From positions 1,293,709 through 1,357,708 of the forward strand of contig NW_006763147.1 in NCBI RefSeq assembly GCF_000264905.1: a DNA stretch of 64,000 nucleotides. The letters run 5' to 3'. Numbering within the stretch: position 1 is the stretch's first letter; the number at the start of each line of letters is the position of its first letter. Below are positions 11,473 to 23,727 of the stretch, piece by piece. Below the pieces are notes generated by a model, which worked only from the letters and a program-made list of their open reading frames with translations, searched no databases and had not been told where the DNA came from. Position numbers and translations under genes: made by a program. The DNA is from Stereum hirsutum FP-91666 SS1 (Eukaryota; Basidiomycota; Agaricomycetes; Russulales; Stereaceae).

Positions 11473-14160
11473 TCACAAACCATCCCTATCGAACCCAATC
11501 CCCGTGAAACCAGGTGGAGGCTCCCGCCCTTTCGTCACAGCCTGCTTTGGTCTCCTCGGCACCATCTCCACCATCTCCACCGGAGGGTCGTGCACGTATC
11601 CTCTCGCACGCCCACTACCGTTGCTGCTACTCTCCCCGCTCCCCTTCCTCCCCGCCTCTCTATACGCTCTCTGCCTCTGCCTCTCCTCCCTCTCCTCGTC
11701 CTCCCTCATATCCTCGCCCAGACTCTCCCCAAGCCCCATCTCCTCATCTCCCGAATACGTCTGCTTCCCGCCCCTCTCTTTCCCTAACCACCACTCTTCC
11801 CCCTCCGTCACAACTTCCACCTCCCGCCACACCTCAACCCCTTCGTCCCTCGTCCCACCCCCTCCCCTGGTCGCCATCGTCTCAATCGTCCTCGTCTGCC
11901 CTTCCCCTCCTCCGTTCGCCCCTGCACCCAAATGCCCACGGTCCGCTTGTGCCGTATCAGGCATAGTAACCATACTGAAAAACGAATCCTCCGCCCCAGT
12001 CCCGATCGTGCTCTTCTGAATATGTTGTATCCGTCCCGGCCGCCTCCAACTCATCAACCCCTCCAACACTCCAAACCCACCCACGCCGCCCAACGACCGA
12101 TTCGACTGTGCCGGTCTGCTCACGCTCCTCCACGAGGACGCCGAGACCTCACCGAATCCATACGGAATCGATTGTTCCTGTTTTCGCTTCCCTCTCGTCC
12201 TTGTCTTGGATTTCGACTTGGCAGTGGTGGGGTTATGTGGTGATTCGTCCGTGAAGCGCGCGGGCTGGAATTCTGGGGAGTGAGGAGAGTGGGGGAAGTA
12301 TGAGTGGGCGTGACGCGAGTGATGGTCAGGGTGTCGAGTGAGGCCGGGTGGGTCTTTGGTGCCAGGAACTACGATGCTGCCGCCTTGCTGTCCGATCCTT
12401 GATTGGTGATGATGAAACCGTTTGAGGTCGAGTGTGATGCGAGACATCATCGTCACGGTCAGTCTATTGGATTCGACAATAAGGAAAATGATCAGGCTCT
12501 CTGCTAACTGGTCCGAGAGAACACGAGAAAGTAAAGGTGAAGAACTTACAGCAGTTCGAGCCTATGAAGTATGCCATGTTAAAAATGATGCAGGAATTCG
12601 AAGAGCAGAAACGCGTCACTCACTGTGCCAGTAAATTTCTCACGCCTTTGTCCGCACTCGCGATCATGATCGTCAACGCCAGGGTGACCGAGAAGATGAC
12701 ACTATAATACAGCAAACCCTCCTCGACCAGCACCTGCATGATCTCGCTTGCGTGCAACCCGGGTCGCATGAAGGCCTTAAGCGTCAGCCCCACGACAACG
12801 GTGTCGTAAAGAAGCGGGAACCAGGCAGTGGTGGCGGCGATTGGACCACTGGTGAACAGTAATATCAGTGACCGAACACAAAGTCTATAGAATCAGGAGG
12901 CGGCGACGGCAGAAGAACGTACGATTTGTTGAATATCATGCTGCAGGCTGCAAAGGGTAAAGATAGTTTGTTGTGAGTGCCAGTTATAGATGGACGGTTG
13001 GCTCAGCCCGAGTATGATGACATGAAAGCAACGCAAGGAACATACAATGTACACCGTCGTTGACTTCATGAGGGACGGCAATCCCTTGTGTGAGCAGCCA
13101 TGTGTTCGTCCCAATGAAGGCCGTTAAAATAGTGAGCACAACCCCTTGGATCCAGTAGCTGCGGGGGTGACCAGAGTAGAGGGCTTGTACTCTGGCGGTC
13201 AACAACAATGCGATTCGGTCAATATTTTTTATTGCGGATCAACGAAGAAGAATGATAACAATGACATACCGAAGGAACATCATCACGGCGACGATCACGA
13301 TTCCAACCATGGTCATAACGCCTTCATAGCGCACAAAGCGATCGCATCTGTAGGTATATAATTATTTACTACTGGGTGCATTCTGATAGGTGATTGGGCA
13401 GGAATGATAGAAGAGTACTCACGACTAGAAGCATACAATCCAGCCCCCAGATTAGGATGAGTACGTGTGATAGGACTGAGTAATAAATAAAAATTACAGA
13501 CAGAGACTGTCCAGTCGTTGCTGTTGTAGGCTATGCATACGGAGCCAATGTCGTCAGTATTTTTACTCGTGTGAGAGCTGCATTGGCAGATGCTGCAAGA
13601 GGTGGCATGAATGAACTGACCGTATACATTGATGATGAAGGCAAGAGGCGTGAGATATCGATTCTGATGCAAACAGAATGATCAACACCATCTTAGACGA
13701 AGCACGTGGAAGCCGACGACAACGCACCAGCAAAAACAAGTACACGACTGAAGATACCGAGCAATAAGAGTCAACGCTGCAAATAAACCACAGAAGAAAA
13801 AACATACGTCGTCCTTTCGTGCCCTTCCAGATGTACTCGACCTAATATACCGCACCGACAGACAAGGCGAAATTTTTAGCGGAATGAAACGCACAAGAAA
13901 AGACGTAAAACCCTCACTTCGTCAGAGAAAGTCATAAGGTGGTCGTAAACTAGGATCGTGAAAGCAGCCGCGCCCATGGCCTGCCAACATTAAATTCATG
14001 ACCGGCGGTGAGTCCGAAGTAGGAAGTTGGGTCGGAGCCGGCGTGGAAGAGTGGAACACGGATAAACAGTTGGCGATGAGAGAACAACGAAAGGCTATCA
14101 TCAGCTTCGAATCACTTCCGCCACACAAAAATAACAAGAACTATGGCGGCGAGACTCACC
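11473..14160 (-). CDS. DUF6533-domain multipass membrane protein
   Basis: Integral membrane protein of a family expanded in agaricomycetes; function unknown. Exons read from right to left: a short one ending at 14160 (DYVDSDLTR), AMGAAAFTILVYDHLMTFSDE, VEYIWKGTKGR, NRYLTPLAFIINVY, CDRFVRYEGVMTMVGIV, VQALYSGHPRSYWIQG, a segment with PLLYDTVVVGLTLKAFMRPG, and a long last exon starting MMSRITLDLKRF. The LVYDHLMTFSDEVEYIWK block is the hallmark of DUF6533, and roughly seven hydrophobic stretches are present. The last exon adds a long cytosolic, Ser/Pro/Gly-rich tail to 11473. I could not find an in-frame ATG for the first exon. The start may be the Met in AMGAAAF (13977) or in an unseen upstream exon. 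Confidence 0.75.
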
Positions 14161-14951
14161 CTCGTTAAATCACTGTCCACATAATCCCATGCCCACGAGG
14201 AAGACAGAAGTCAGTAGACGATCGAGTCCATACGTTCAAGCTTCTGCGGCACTGCTACCACTGCCACGTCGCTTGACAACAAAAGACTCACGCATGGTTT
14301 ATATCAGCAATATCGGCCTGCAGATCCCTCAGCTCGAGCATGTTTCCTTCGTCTCGCTCCGTGGCACTCTGAGCTGGTTATTGAGGCTTTCCCGAATGTG
14401 GTACTTTGAGAAAAACCAAGCGCTGGAGCGTGTTGTGCCGTTCGTTCCTTGTCTGTCGATGTTCCGCCTGAGATATACGGATAATGTCAAGGGATTGAAC
14501 CCTGAACTAGGACATGGAGGACAGCGCCGAAGGAAAAGATGAGGAGAGTCAGGGTGGGGCAGACCGGATAGGATTTATATCATTTGAGTGGAGGCGAGGC
14601 GCTAATAAGCGGGACTGCAGAGCGCGAGGATCCAGAGGGCTGGCTCGCGTGCCCCAGACCGAAAGTAAAATTTAACTGCGATCTGATTGCCCGTTTGGGA
14701 CGAGAATGCGGGGTAAAGAAGGCTTGGACCAATCGCGGCCGTCAAAGCCAAGATCCGCCGCATTGCCTCTTCCGATCTCAGGAACAACAACACAGAAGCC
14801 GCATCCGATATCGTGTTTTTTCCCCTCCTGTGGCGTATGTTCGATATTGTGGCCCTCTTTGGCATGGTCTAATGCTTTGTGTCAAGACGACCCGCTTGTC
14901 AATCATGACTAGAGCAATGTTTTAAAAACTTTCGTAAGTAGAAGAAGAACT

Positions 14952-15297
14952 TCAACCGACAATTTCCCATGATGATATAGACCAATTTCTAGCAGCCCGC
15001 GACAGTTCCGTGCGACGGAAACCGGATTTCTCCAACTGAGCAGCTGACCGCCGCGGCACGAAATGGTGGCGTCCTTGGCCAATATCAGCCAACAGCCCCT
15101 CCTTGCGCCCTTCCCCAATCGTCCTGGCCCCAAAATACTCCACGCCCATCATCCTCTTCTTTCCCTCGAGGACAGCGCTAACTTCAACCTAGTAATTCCA
15201 GCAGGCTGTAGGGCCATCACAGCTACTCACGGCGCGCAATGGTACCCTCAAACTCTACCCTTTCTCCTAGTTTATCAAAAATATGAGACCAAACCAT
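14952..15297 (-). CDS. possible small two-exon hypothetical protein
   Basis: An ATG at 15297 opens MVWSHIFDKLGER. If an intron of about 70 nt starting GTAGAG and ending ACTAG is removed, the frame continues VEVSAVLEGKKRMMGVEYFG and then TIGEGRKEGLLADIGQGRHH to a stop at 14952. The joined product would be about 90 residues, basic and soluble. The composition looks protein-like and the acceptor is good, but the donor is weak and I recognise no family. Both the product and the 3' end are uncertain. Confidence 0.28.
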
Positions 15298-16629
15298 CTG
15301 ACTCCGAGTAGGACCACCGCTCGCTTCAGGTGATGCCTCTCATCACGTCGCGGGAGCCATATGTGTCCGTGCCGCGGGCTCCAAAAGTTCTAAGTGACAG
15401 GTGAGTCGATGGGACGTACGAGAGCTAACCGAGCTCTCGGTCGATGCTGTCTGATTGCATCTAATAGTCATGACTTCAAACAAGTCACCAGCCAACATAC
15501 TCAGCATCGTACGCGACCAACTACCATGATACGAGCGCAAAGGCAAGGAGACTGAGTCTCCGCGTGCGGACGTTAACATTGCGGTACGAAAGGAGGTCAA
15601 TTTCAACCGTTCAAATGGGGCTATCTTACTGCCCCTGTTCAATCAGGATAATGACGACATGGAGGGATGATTCTACGCGCCTATACACAGTTCTTCCTTC
15701 TTGGACGTACCAAGAAAGAAACAAGAGAAACAAAATACAACTTCAGGTTCTCCAGATACCAGAACCATCGAATACCCGACCTTCATCGCACCAACCCTCC
15801 ATCATGCATCATCCTCCGTACCAGTCGGTCGATCGAAATGGTGATATCTACCACAGCCGTCCCGATATTGAATGCTGAATGTTGAGCGGAAGATCCCACA
15901 AGCCATCACTTGCGCCGTTGGCGGTGCTGGTCTGCGCTGGTATGATTGAACTGGAGGCACGACATAGTACTCCGAGTCCCCCGACCCCCTTTCTCACCCT
16001 CGAGTTTCAAAGCAGTCGCATTATCTGGTCGAGTACCCAGAATCAGTGTTTGTACACCAACATTCCATGGTCAATGTCACTGTTCCAACATCCATCGAAA
16101 ACGTGTCCGAGCCTTCATGAAGTCATGAGGTATAGAAGTGACGAGAGCACCTAGGCTCTACCGTCCAAAAATCCCTGCAGCGCAATATCAAGAACGACTC
16201 GGACGAGAGATGGGTTGGAAACTTTAAATTGCTCAGACGCCAAAGCGCACCTTCCATCAAGATGCACTCAAAGAGAGTGCAGGAAGCGTCCAGACTCTAG
16301 ATACCCCCGGCCTCACACAAGGCGCCCACCAGCTGAAAGGTCCTCTCAGCCCGTTTAGAGGGAACGCACAAACACAGATTGAGCGCAACAACATCAACAG
16401 ACGCCTAAGCATCCCAGCCCAGTCCAACAAAGGCTATGAGATAGGGTCGGGAGCCCCTGGACCACGATGAGAAGTCAACGTCGACGATCTAGTCAACCCT
16501 GCATCGTATTGGGGATGGGGATCGGAGCAAATGGACAGATGGATGGGCGGGTTACGAGACACAGGACGAGGACGTGGATGGAGACAAACGGAGGTCGACC
16601 AAATGCTCGGGGACCGTATTGTACCCTGA

Positions 16630-16675
16630 ATACACCTTGCTTCCTTCCTTCCTTCCTTCCTTCCTTCCTTCCTTT
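16630..16675. repeat. TTCC tetranucleotide microsatellite
   Basis: About nine consecutive copies of the tetranucleotide CTTC/TTCC on the plus strand inside the gene-poor region. It is a simple sequence repeat, expected to vary in length between strains. Confidence 0.9.
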
Positions 16676-17962
16676 CACAAAGCTAACCTCCGAATCAAGG
16701 CCTGGAGTCTAGGCTGGCCAGCGGTCGGTTCTCGAGAAACCTTCGACGCGATCACATCACAAAGGGTTGCGCCTCGGTGAGATTATTCATGGACCATAAT
16801 TACAGCTCGAGCGAGCGTCGATTGAGGCAAGAAATGGAGATGGAAAATGACCTGAGAGGAACCACGGCGAATTGATGTCGACCTCGGTTGGGGTTGTGCA
16901 TGCAACTCATGTTGCAAAAAAAAAACAATTAGGTCAGGTCAACAAAAAACCACTACTCGTCCTCGTTCAGCCAAAAGCCGCGACATCGAAACTATGACGA
17001 CACGGACATACGCCAGCCCCAGCCACCTTAAGGCTGTGATACTTTCTATATCAAAGCGTTGCAATGAGGTCTACAACGCCCGTGGAGCATCAATGAATAC
17101 AGCGGTACCACCATCCGAATTGGCGAGCTTATTCCCATGTCCATCTCCGTCCCCCGATTCCACACCATCCAAAGTTCAATAGACCACGGGGCAATCGAGG
17201 CAGAGCCTATAATCTGCCTCGAGCTCTCACATGCACAGCCTACCACCCATCCAGTCTCGTCTGCTTGCGCTCAGTCGCAAGACGGAGGCCGTATGTTAAA
17301 TGGGTTGGGCAAGAGCCTTGCAAAAGGTTGAGAAAACAGAACGACGAGAGGCCAAAATGGTTAGAAACGGAAAAGGGTGCGAAGACGAAGTGCCGGCGTC
17401 GTTGGCGCACCAGGACAAGATGAACATCACGGATGTCGTCCTGCTATCGGTCCAGTTGGTTTCCGCCAAACATTCAAATCGGCGCATCAACATCGTTCGA
17501 AACCAGACCCGAGGCCCGAGGTCTGAATGCACAGTGACATAAAACAGTGTCTATAACTGAGAGAAGAGATCCGAGGAGCGCATATAAAATAAACAAGCAT
17601 AGTAATTACCATAAAAACAGACCAGAAAATCAGTGTCGTGTCCATCATCGTCATCGACATCATCAAGTATCGGCGGCGCTCCCCACGATGTGACAATCAC
17701 AAAAAAACCAATACATACATCCAGCTAGGAGGAGACGCAGCCTTGGATGGGTGTTCGGTCATGGTCCGAGGGTGGTGGGCGCGGGAGCGAGTCGGGGATG
17801 GGGTATCAGGGAATCAGGAAAGTATCTGATTTCATGCCAAGAGTAGACGGAAAACAACGTTAGCGGTGCACGGGAACTCAATAGATGAGCAGTGGGAAAT
17901 AGCGGTCAGTCAAACGGAGAAGGTGAATGAATGTGTGGAGTGCGGGTATGGCGTGAGGACGA

Positions 17963-19336
17963 TCAGAAAATGAAACATGGGGATACCCTCGTGTGGGGAG
18001 CGGAAAGTTCATGTGGAGAAAGAAGGTTGTAATGGGACACGAGAAGAAGACGATTCGGGGAAGTAAAAAAAGGCAATACTGAATGGAGAGAGATGTAATT
18101 TCGACTTACAGCGACCAGTACGACACAAACGACTATGACTAGGATGATCATCAAGCACGCAGCTCTTCGTGCTGCCTTCCGCTGGTACTCAGAGGCCGTC
18201 GTCAGTTCCTCTGCCGCTCCGGAAGTATCAACCGCTATGCTCGAGATGTTTGACTCGATATTATCTGTTTTGGTGTTATCCCCAACCGACCACAAGGATC
18301 AGGCCACCGAGGGAAATGGAGAACGACAACACCCGCTTGTCAGACGTTTGCGGGATCGTAGCGGTATGCACGGAGATAAGACGCACCAATCATGCCACCC
18401 TGCTCGGTAACCAAAGTTCCCAGATCACGGAATATTTCCGACAGTTCATGGATTCCAGTCTCGATCTCACGAATCTCCGTCTCACGCTCGTGGATCAATT
18501 CCTCCTGGTATGCAAGCTCGTGCGGTGATAGTTGCTGCTGGTAGGTCTGTGCTTGCCGTTGTTCTGGGGACGAGCTCACTGCCTGGTCTTGCCTATTCCA
18601 CCAACATCATAGGGAGTGCAACACATCACCATTAACATTGCCACGAACATCCGGAAAGAGAGTACTTACGATGCTGATTCCTCCTCGACCGCAAGCTTGT
18701 TCCCTTCTACGACTGTCCTCTGTTTCTCAGCACTCACTTGCTGCGCACGCTGGAAGGCGACAAGCGAAAGCTGGAAATCGTGCGAGGTCTTCTGGAGCGG
18801 AGTCTTCTTGCCTGGCTTGTGCATATGGGCGTCATTCCGTGTTGCTCAAAACTATCTGCAGAGGGTTCTGCAGGACAGGAAGACTTACTAGTGTTGACTG
18901 GAGGGCAACGAGTTTCTTGAGGTCGTCAGAACCACGCTTAGCCATGGCACGCGTCGTTTCTGTGAGATCATGTCTATAGATAATCGAACCAGCACAAGTC
19001 AACAGCGTTATAGGTTAGTAATAAGTCCAACATCCTGTCTGCCACCAGAGAGGTACTGCAGCCCCACATTCCTCGCCACACAGCCCCTCGGGTGGAGTAA
19101 AGCATGGACAAGCGAAAGACTCACAAACTCTTCCTCAGATTCGCCGAATCCCTCGGCGTCCCCAGCTGATCTACAAGCTTCAATATCCCCTGCACGTTCG
19201 CGTTGATCTTGAAGACTTGCAACGAGAGCGAACTCTGCAAGTTCTGGAATGCTGCATCTTCTTGGGATTGTGGGGCTCCGCGGACGGGAGAATGTGGGCG
19301 TTGCGTAAGGCCCGTCTCGATGTCTTGGAAGCTCAT
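17963..19336 (-). CDS. PEP12: Pep12-like endosomal Qa-SNARE (syntaxin)
   Basis: Tail-anchored t-SNARE for fusion at the late endosome/prevacuole. Exons from right to left: MSFQDIETGLTQ to LRKSL (from 19336), then HDLTETTRAMAKRG, then a segment with FQLSLVAFQRAQQ (Habc helices), then the SNARE motif. In the motif, ETEIREIETGIHELSEIF is followed by RDLGTLVTEQGGMI and DNIESNIS. The Gln in VTEQG is the ionic zero-layer residue that marks a Q-SNARE. A hydrophobic anchor (CLMIILVIVVCVVLVAV) comes last. The membrane exon may end at 18110 with a GTAAGT donor; otherwise the frame reads on to 17963. Pep12 tails are short, so the true 3' end is unresolved. The order of helices and anchor matches the family's usual length of about 270-300 residues. 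Confidence 0.85.
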
Positions 19337-19858
19337 GGTTCTGGCGTAGATATTAATGCGAAGTCGTTGGAAGATTAGATGGGTAGATGATTAAGGATAT
19401 TATATGGTTCAACGAGGTGAGAGCCGGTATTGGGCGAGAGAGAAGTGTGAGTTATCGTCGTGGTTGCGTTGAGGACGTCAGAGCGTGGGAGATCTAGAGT
19501 CTGGTCGGCGCGGCTTGCCGCCCGCAGTCGCCACACAAATGTGGCTCTTTCTTCGAGCCGTATGTACTAGGCGACAATCATCAAGGACGGGTCCCGCAGG
19601 CACGCATCTCCCCTGAACCAAGAATACAACAATGGTATAGTAGTAAAACCATACGAGCAACCCGAGTCACAGCAACAACAACAGCAATTAGACACAAAAG
19701 ACGCATTTATGCACAAACCGCGAAGAAAACCAAATCCAAGAAGTAAGACATTAAGGGTTATCTCAGGATAGCAGCAGATTAAGACCAGTGAAAAAAGGAA
19801 CCCAAGAAACCAAATAAGACTAGAAAAACGCAAAAAGGTCGCCCAGACACACAACGAC
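19337..19858. other. intergenic between PEP12 and GUT2
   Basis: About 520 bases upstream of PEP12 and downstream of GUT2, both on the minus strand. It should hold the PEP12 promoter and the GUT2 3' UTR. The Cys-run minus-strand frame here comes from a GCA/ACA repeat and is not a gene. Confidence 0.45.
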
Positions 19859-22800
19859 CTAAACGCCGCCACCACTCTTCTCGACAGGGATGACCGTTTC
19901 GGTAGCCTTATGTACGCTCTTCGTCACCTTCGGGACAAGAACTACATCCTTCAGCTCCGCGCAAATCTGAAAATCAAGAGTCAGTAATCTAGTGATTTCT
20001 AACGAGAACTTAATCCACACACCTCCACAAACTCCTCAAAATCAACATTAACCCTCTTCGCGTACCCCGCCTCCTCCATGACATAATCGAAATCTTTTTC
20101 ACCGACGCCCTCATAACCCCTCAAGCCTCCACTCGTCACCAGTTCCCTCATCTGCCCTGTCCCAATCGTGGTTCCCTCCGCTGCCTTCGCTACATCCTCA
20201 AACACAACCTTCAGCTCGTCCACCTCTCCCGGCTCAAACTGAGTCCTCGAATATGCGAAGCGAGAAGCGTCCCTCCTCTCCTTCTCGTCCTCTACCTCCT
20301 TCAAGCTCTTCCCGCCAACAAACGGCACGGTCGGCACCCTGCTCCACACCGAGCCCTTCACCGAGCCGATCAAGGTCGTAGGCTCCCTTAGTTTTGGTGG
20401 CGTGGTTCCTTCTGGCAAACCCATGGACTCCAAGAACAATGTACATTTTGTAATCTCTTCGAGTTGACGTTTACGGGACCAATTGAGCTCTTCGGCCATG
20501 AGTTCGACGACGCGTGGGAGGGCTTCTAGGGCTGCTTGGGAGTTAAGGAAAGAAAGACGGGTGCGGCGGGCTAGGACGTCGATGGCGGTGAGAGCGTATT
20601 CGTGGCGGATGGCGTAGCGGACTTCGGCTTCGATGACTGTAGGTTTGGTCGAACGGCGTCAGTGAGGGACAAGGAAAGTAAAAGCGAGCCTAATGGAGGA
20701 AATGGAAGAGGAAAAGGGGGATATATACAGGGATATTGAGGGGCAAGCTTGATGCCGTGTTTAGGCCATGACTCTCTAGTCGGCTTGGCGAGAGCAAGAA
20801 CCGTCCACGCCCTATCACCATAGTTCTCTGCCAGGTGCTGCGCCACCTCCGATGCTAAGCCATACTTAGAGTCGAAAACAAAACATGAATTAGTACCAAT
20901 TTTCGTTGAGGAGATCGAGATAATGGGACTCACCCTCTGCGTCAACCCAAGGAACATATTCCTACTCCACCCATCGCTCCCCACCAACCTCACCTTATCC
21001 GTCACGCATCCACTCATCACCTTTCCCTCCAACCCAAACACTTTCACTGCCTCATCCACCGTCTCCTCCGCCATCGCTCTGTATGTTGTCCATTTACCAC
21101 CCGCAATCGTGAGAAGTCCAGAATCCGAAACGTGAATCATATGGTTCCGTACAAGACCTTGTGTGGAGGAGGCAGAGGGGTTACGGACAAGAGGTCGGAG
21201 ACCGGACCAGGCGGAGAGAACGTCGCCGCGACGGACTTTGATGTCTGGGGAGAGGTAGCGACGGACTTCTTCGAGGACCCATCTGGCGAGGAGCAAGACG
21301 TCAGCTCTAGCCAATAAGCCAGCGAATAGAAGTTGCTCACCGAATTTCCTCCTCCTTGGCTTTCGGTTCTTTGTCCATATCTACGCTCGCTGGAGCATCC
21401 GTAGTCCCCGCAATCGTATTTCCCTGCCACGGCAAGAAGAAAATCACCCTCCCGTCGCTCGTTGCTGGATCCAACAGTCCCATCGTTCTTGGTGAGTAGT
21501 AGTTAGGCAAGGTAATGTGAATGCCGGAGGATGGTTGGACTATTGGTTTGTGCGCGGGATTGTCAAGCGTGAGGAGCGTGTCGGAGAAGGGACCAGTGGC
21601 GTTGATTATTCCCTGCAAGGATTGAGCGACAGGTCAGCGAGAAAGTTTTGAGGGGGCAAGGACGGGATATATTGAGAGTGCGGGTGGCGAAAATGTACCT
21701 TGGCTTGCACGTCCCATTCGTCACCAGTAAGCTTGTCCTTTAACCTTGCTCCGTGAAGTTTGCCCTCCGCGTCCTTATGCAACTTTACTACTTCAACTTT
21801 ATTTGCCACCGTCGCTCCGTATCTCACCGCAGTCATGACCAACGCCATATTCATCCGCGAGTCGTTATGTTGACCTGTTTACACCGAGCACCACACCACG
21901 TCTTCATTAGCGTAATGACCAGCGACGAGGAATAAATTTGACTGAAACGCACCGTCGTAATATACCAGTGCACCAACAAGACCGTCCGATTTGAGCATAG
22001 GGAACGTCTCGAGAGCTTTGCCCTTCGACATAAGGTAGGAGGATTCCATGTTTTCTTTGCCCGCGAGGACATCGTACATCTTACAGCCTACCCAGTAATA
22101 TGGGATTTGCCAATACCTACACCACAAATATGAAGATCAAAATTAGCTTCAATGTCGCTAATCCTGGCGCCCACCACAAGACCATTGTAGCGAGAGTACA
22201 CAGTGAACTGGCAGAGAGAAACATATACGTTAAACGCACTTGTATATAGGCAGCATGATGGGCAACATGTGCGAGAGGTAAGGAGCCGTTTCTAGAAAGA
22301 TCTTGCGTTCATGGAGGGCCTCCTTGACGAGCTTGTATTGTTCATAATCGAGCTCGAGGATGGCTTTCTGGAGGTAACGGACACCTCCGTGGACAAGTTT
22401 TGTTGACTTCGACGACGTTCCTGGATGTAATGATTTTGGATAGAGATAGAGTGTAAATGTCATGTCAGTTGACTAAATGACGGGCTTTGAGGATGGACAT
22501 AAATGTTTAGCATCGCCGTCTTGGAAAGTCAATTCCAAGAAGTAACAATGTTTTTTCGAGTAAATTCGGAATAGAACGAAAGTAGGACCCTAAGTCCCTG
22601 TCTTATTCGGATACTTCATCACCCCTTCGAACAAACTATAGAGTGCCACATTTACTCATTTTCAGCAATATAGCTCGACTGAGCACGAAACATGAACGCT
22701 AAGCAACAAGGAAACTCTGTATGCAGGCTCGCAGTAGCTTTTGCGTCGCAAATGCCGAGCTACGAGCGTTTATATACGCTCATCTACGCAAGATGAGAAC

Positions 22801-23153
22801 ATCACGAACGCACCTGCAGAAAAGTCATCACGTTCGACCATAGCGACCTTCAAACCCCTCGTGGCCGCATCAACAGCGACACCAGCTCCCGTCGCACCTC
22901 CACCAACGATTAATAAATCGAATATTTGGTCATCCTCTGCGAGCCCTCGGCCACTGTTCTTCAAGGCATTGAGATTCTGCTCTCTTGTCGGAGGCAACCA
23001 AGGTGGAGGTGGCCTCCTCGACTCCCTTGTCGATGTCGGGTATGCAGGTCCTGAATTGAGATACCAGTAACCCCCTCCCGCAGCGGACACAGTCCCTGCC
23101 GTATAATACGCGAAGGCTTTTGGAGTGAAGAGAAACCGTGTACGTCTGAACAT
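19859..23153 (-). CDS. GUT2: mitochondrial FAD-dependent glycerol-3-phosphate dehydrogenase
   Basis: Oxidises glycerol-3-phosphate to dihydroxyacetone phosphate at the outer face of the inner mitochondrial membrane and passes electrons to ubiquinone. It serves glycerol use and the G3P shuttle. The start at 23153 gives [17 protein letters not shown], a presequence-like end, then a short hydrophobic stretch. The FAD-binding [17 protein letters not shown] follows, then [21 protein letters not shown], and [19 protein letters not shown] of the family. The C-terminal part ([28 protein letters not shown]) looks like an EF-hand pair, but I see no complete DxDxDG loop. The final exon ends [10 protein letters not shown] at 19859. 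There are many introns; the first (22814..22421) is 394 nt, far longer than its neighbours. No disabling change is visible. Confidence 0.93.
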
Positions 23154-23727
23154 GGTCGTCTAGCCAAGACCAGCCAGCGAGTGAAGACCAGTGAAGTATC
23201 GACCCTTGCTCGACCACAAGAGAAGTCCTGCGCCGGGGAAGAGGTGGGGGAGTGGGGTAGCTGATGTGGGGAATTCGTCGGCCTTATGCAGAAAGTCATA
23301 GTTTTCCGAGCTTTGTGCCGTTCGCTCACGGGTCCATCAAACCAACCAACGGTCGCGGAGGCATGCTCCGGTCCGCTCACGCGGCAGAAACGGTCCGTGC
23401 ACAATCAACGTTCGTTCGTGGCCCAGTCGTCGAGAGTCCAACATAGAGAGCCTAAGTACTTTCATGGGGTGTAAAGCGAAAAGATGTGCGAACGATTGAT
23501 TGCGAAGAAGATGACTGTAGAGAAGACAGCATCGTCGCAGGAAGGAAGGACGGGCTTTTGGGGCACGAAGAATGAGAACGCAAATTGCCGGCCGTTCTCA
23601 CGCAAAACAAACATATCCCCCGGAATTGTGAGCCGAGGCTCTTTTTCCCATACCGGGCCTCCAGCTCGAACGTTTGAACGACGAAAGCCTACTTACATCT
23701 CATCCCATCACCCCCCACTCTGAGGTC
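23154..23727. promoter_or_regulatory. divergent promoter region of GUT2 and the F-box-like gene
   Basis: About 570 bases separate the GUT2 start (-) from the F-box-like start (+), so both promoters must lie here. I see no TATA box in a convincing position and name no factor sites. Confidence 0.4.

Larger units (their letters stand above)
14161..17962. other. gene-poor region of about 3.8 kb
   Basis: The longest gene-poor stretch of the window. Short frames are present on both strands but, apart from the doubtful small gene at 14952-15297, none links into a believable protein. It includes a TTCC microsatellite and an A-run near 16915. It may hold noncoding transcripts or decayed sequence, but I see no transposon protein remnants. 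Confidence 0.35.

Noticed and set aside
11444..12019. Plus-strand Ser/Pro-rich frame opposite the last exon of the DUF6533 gene
   Set aside because: The minus strand carries the tail that continues the MMSRITLDLKRF exon; the plus frame only mirrors its composition.
15343..17331. Several 60-100 codon frames on both strands
   Set aside because: They overlap each other in conflicting frames, lack joined splice sites and show no conserved motif.
19567..19875. Minus-strand frame with a run of six cysteines and hydrophobic residues
   Set aside because: It overlaps the end of GUT2 in another frame and comes from a short trinucleotide repeat in the 3' region.
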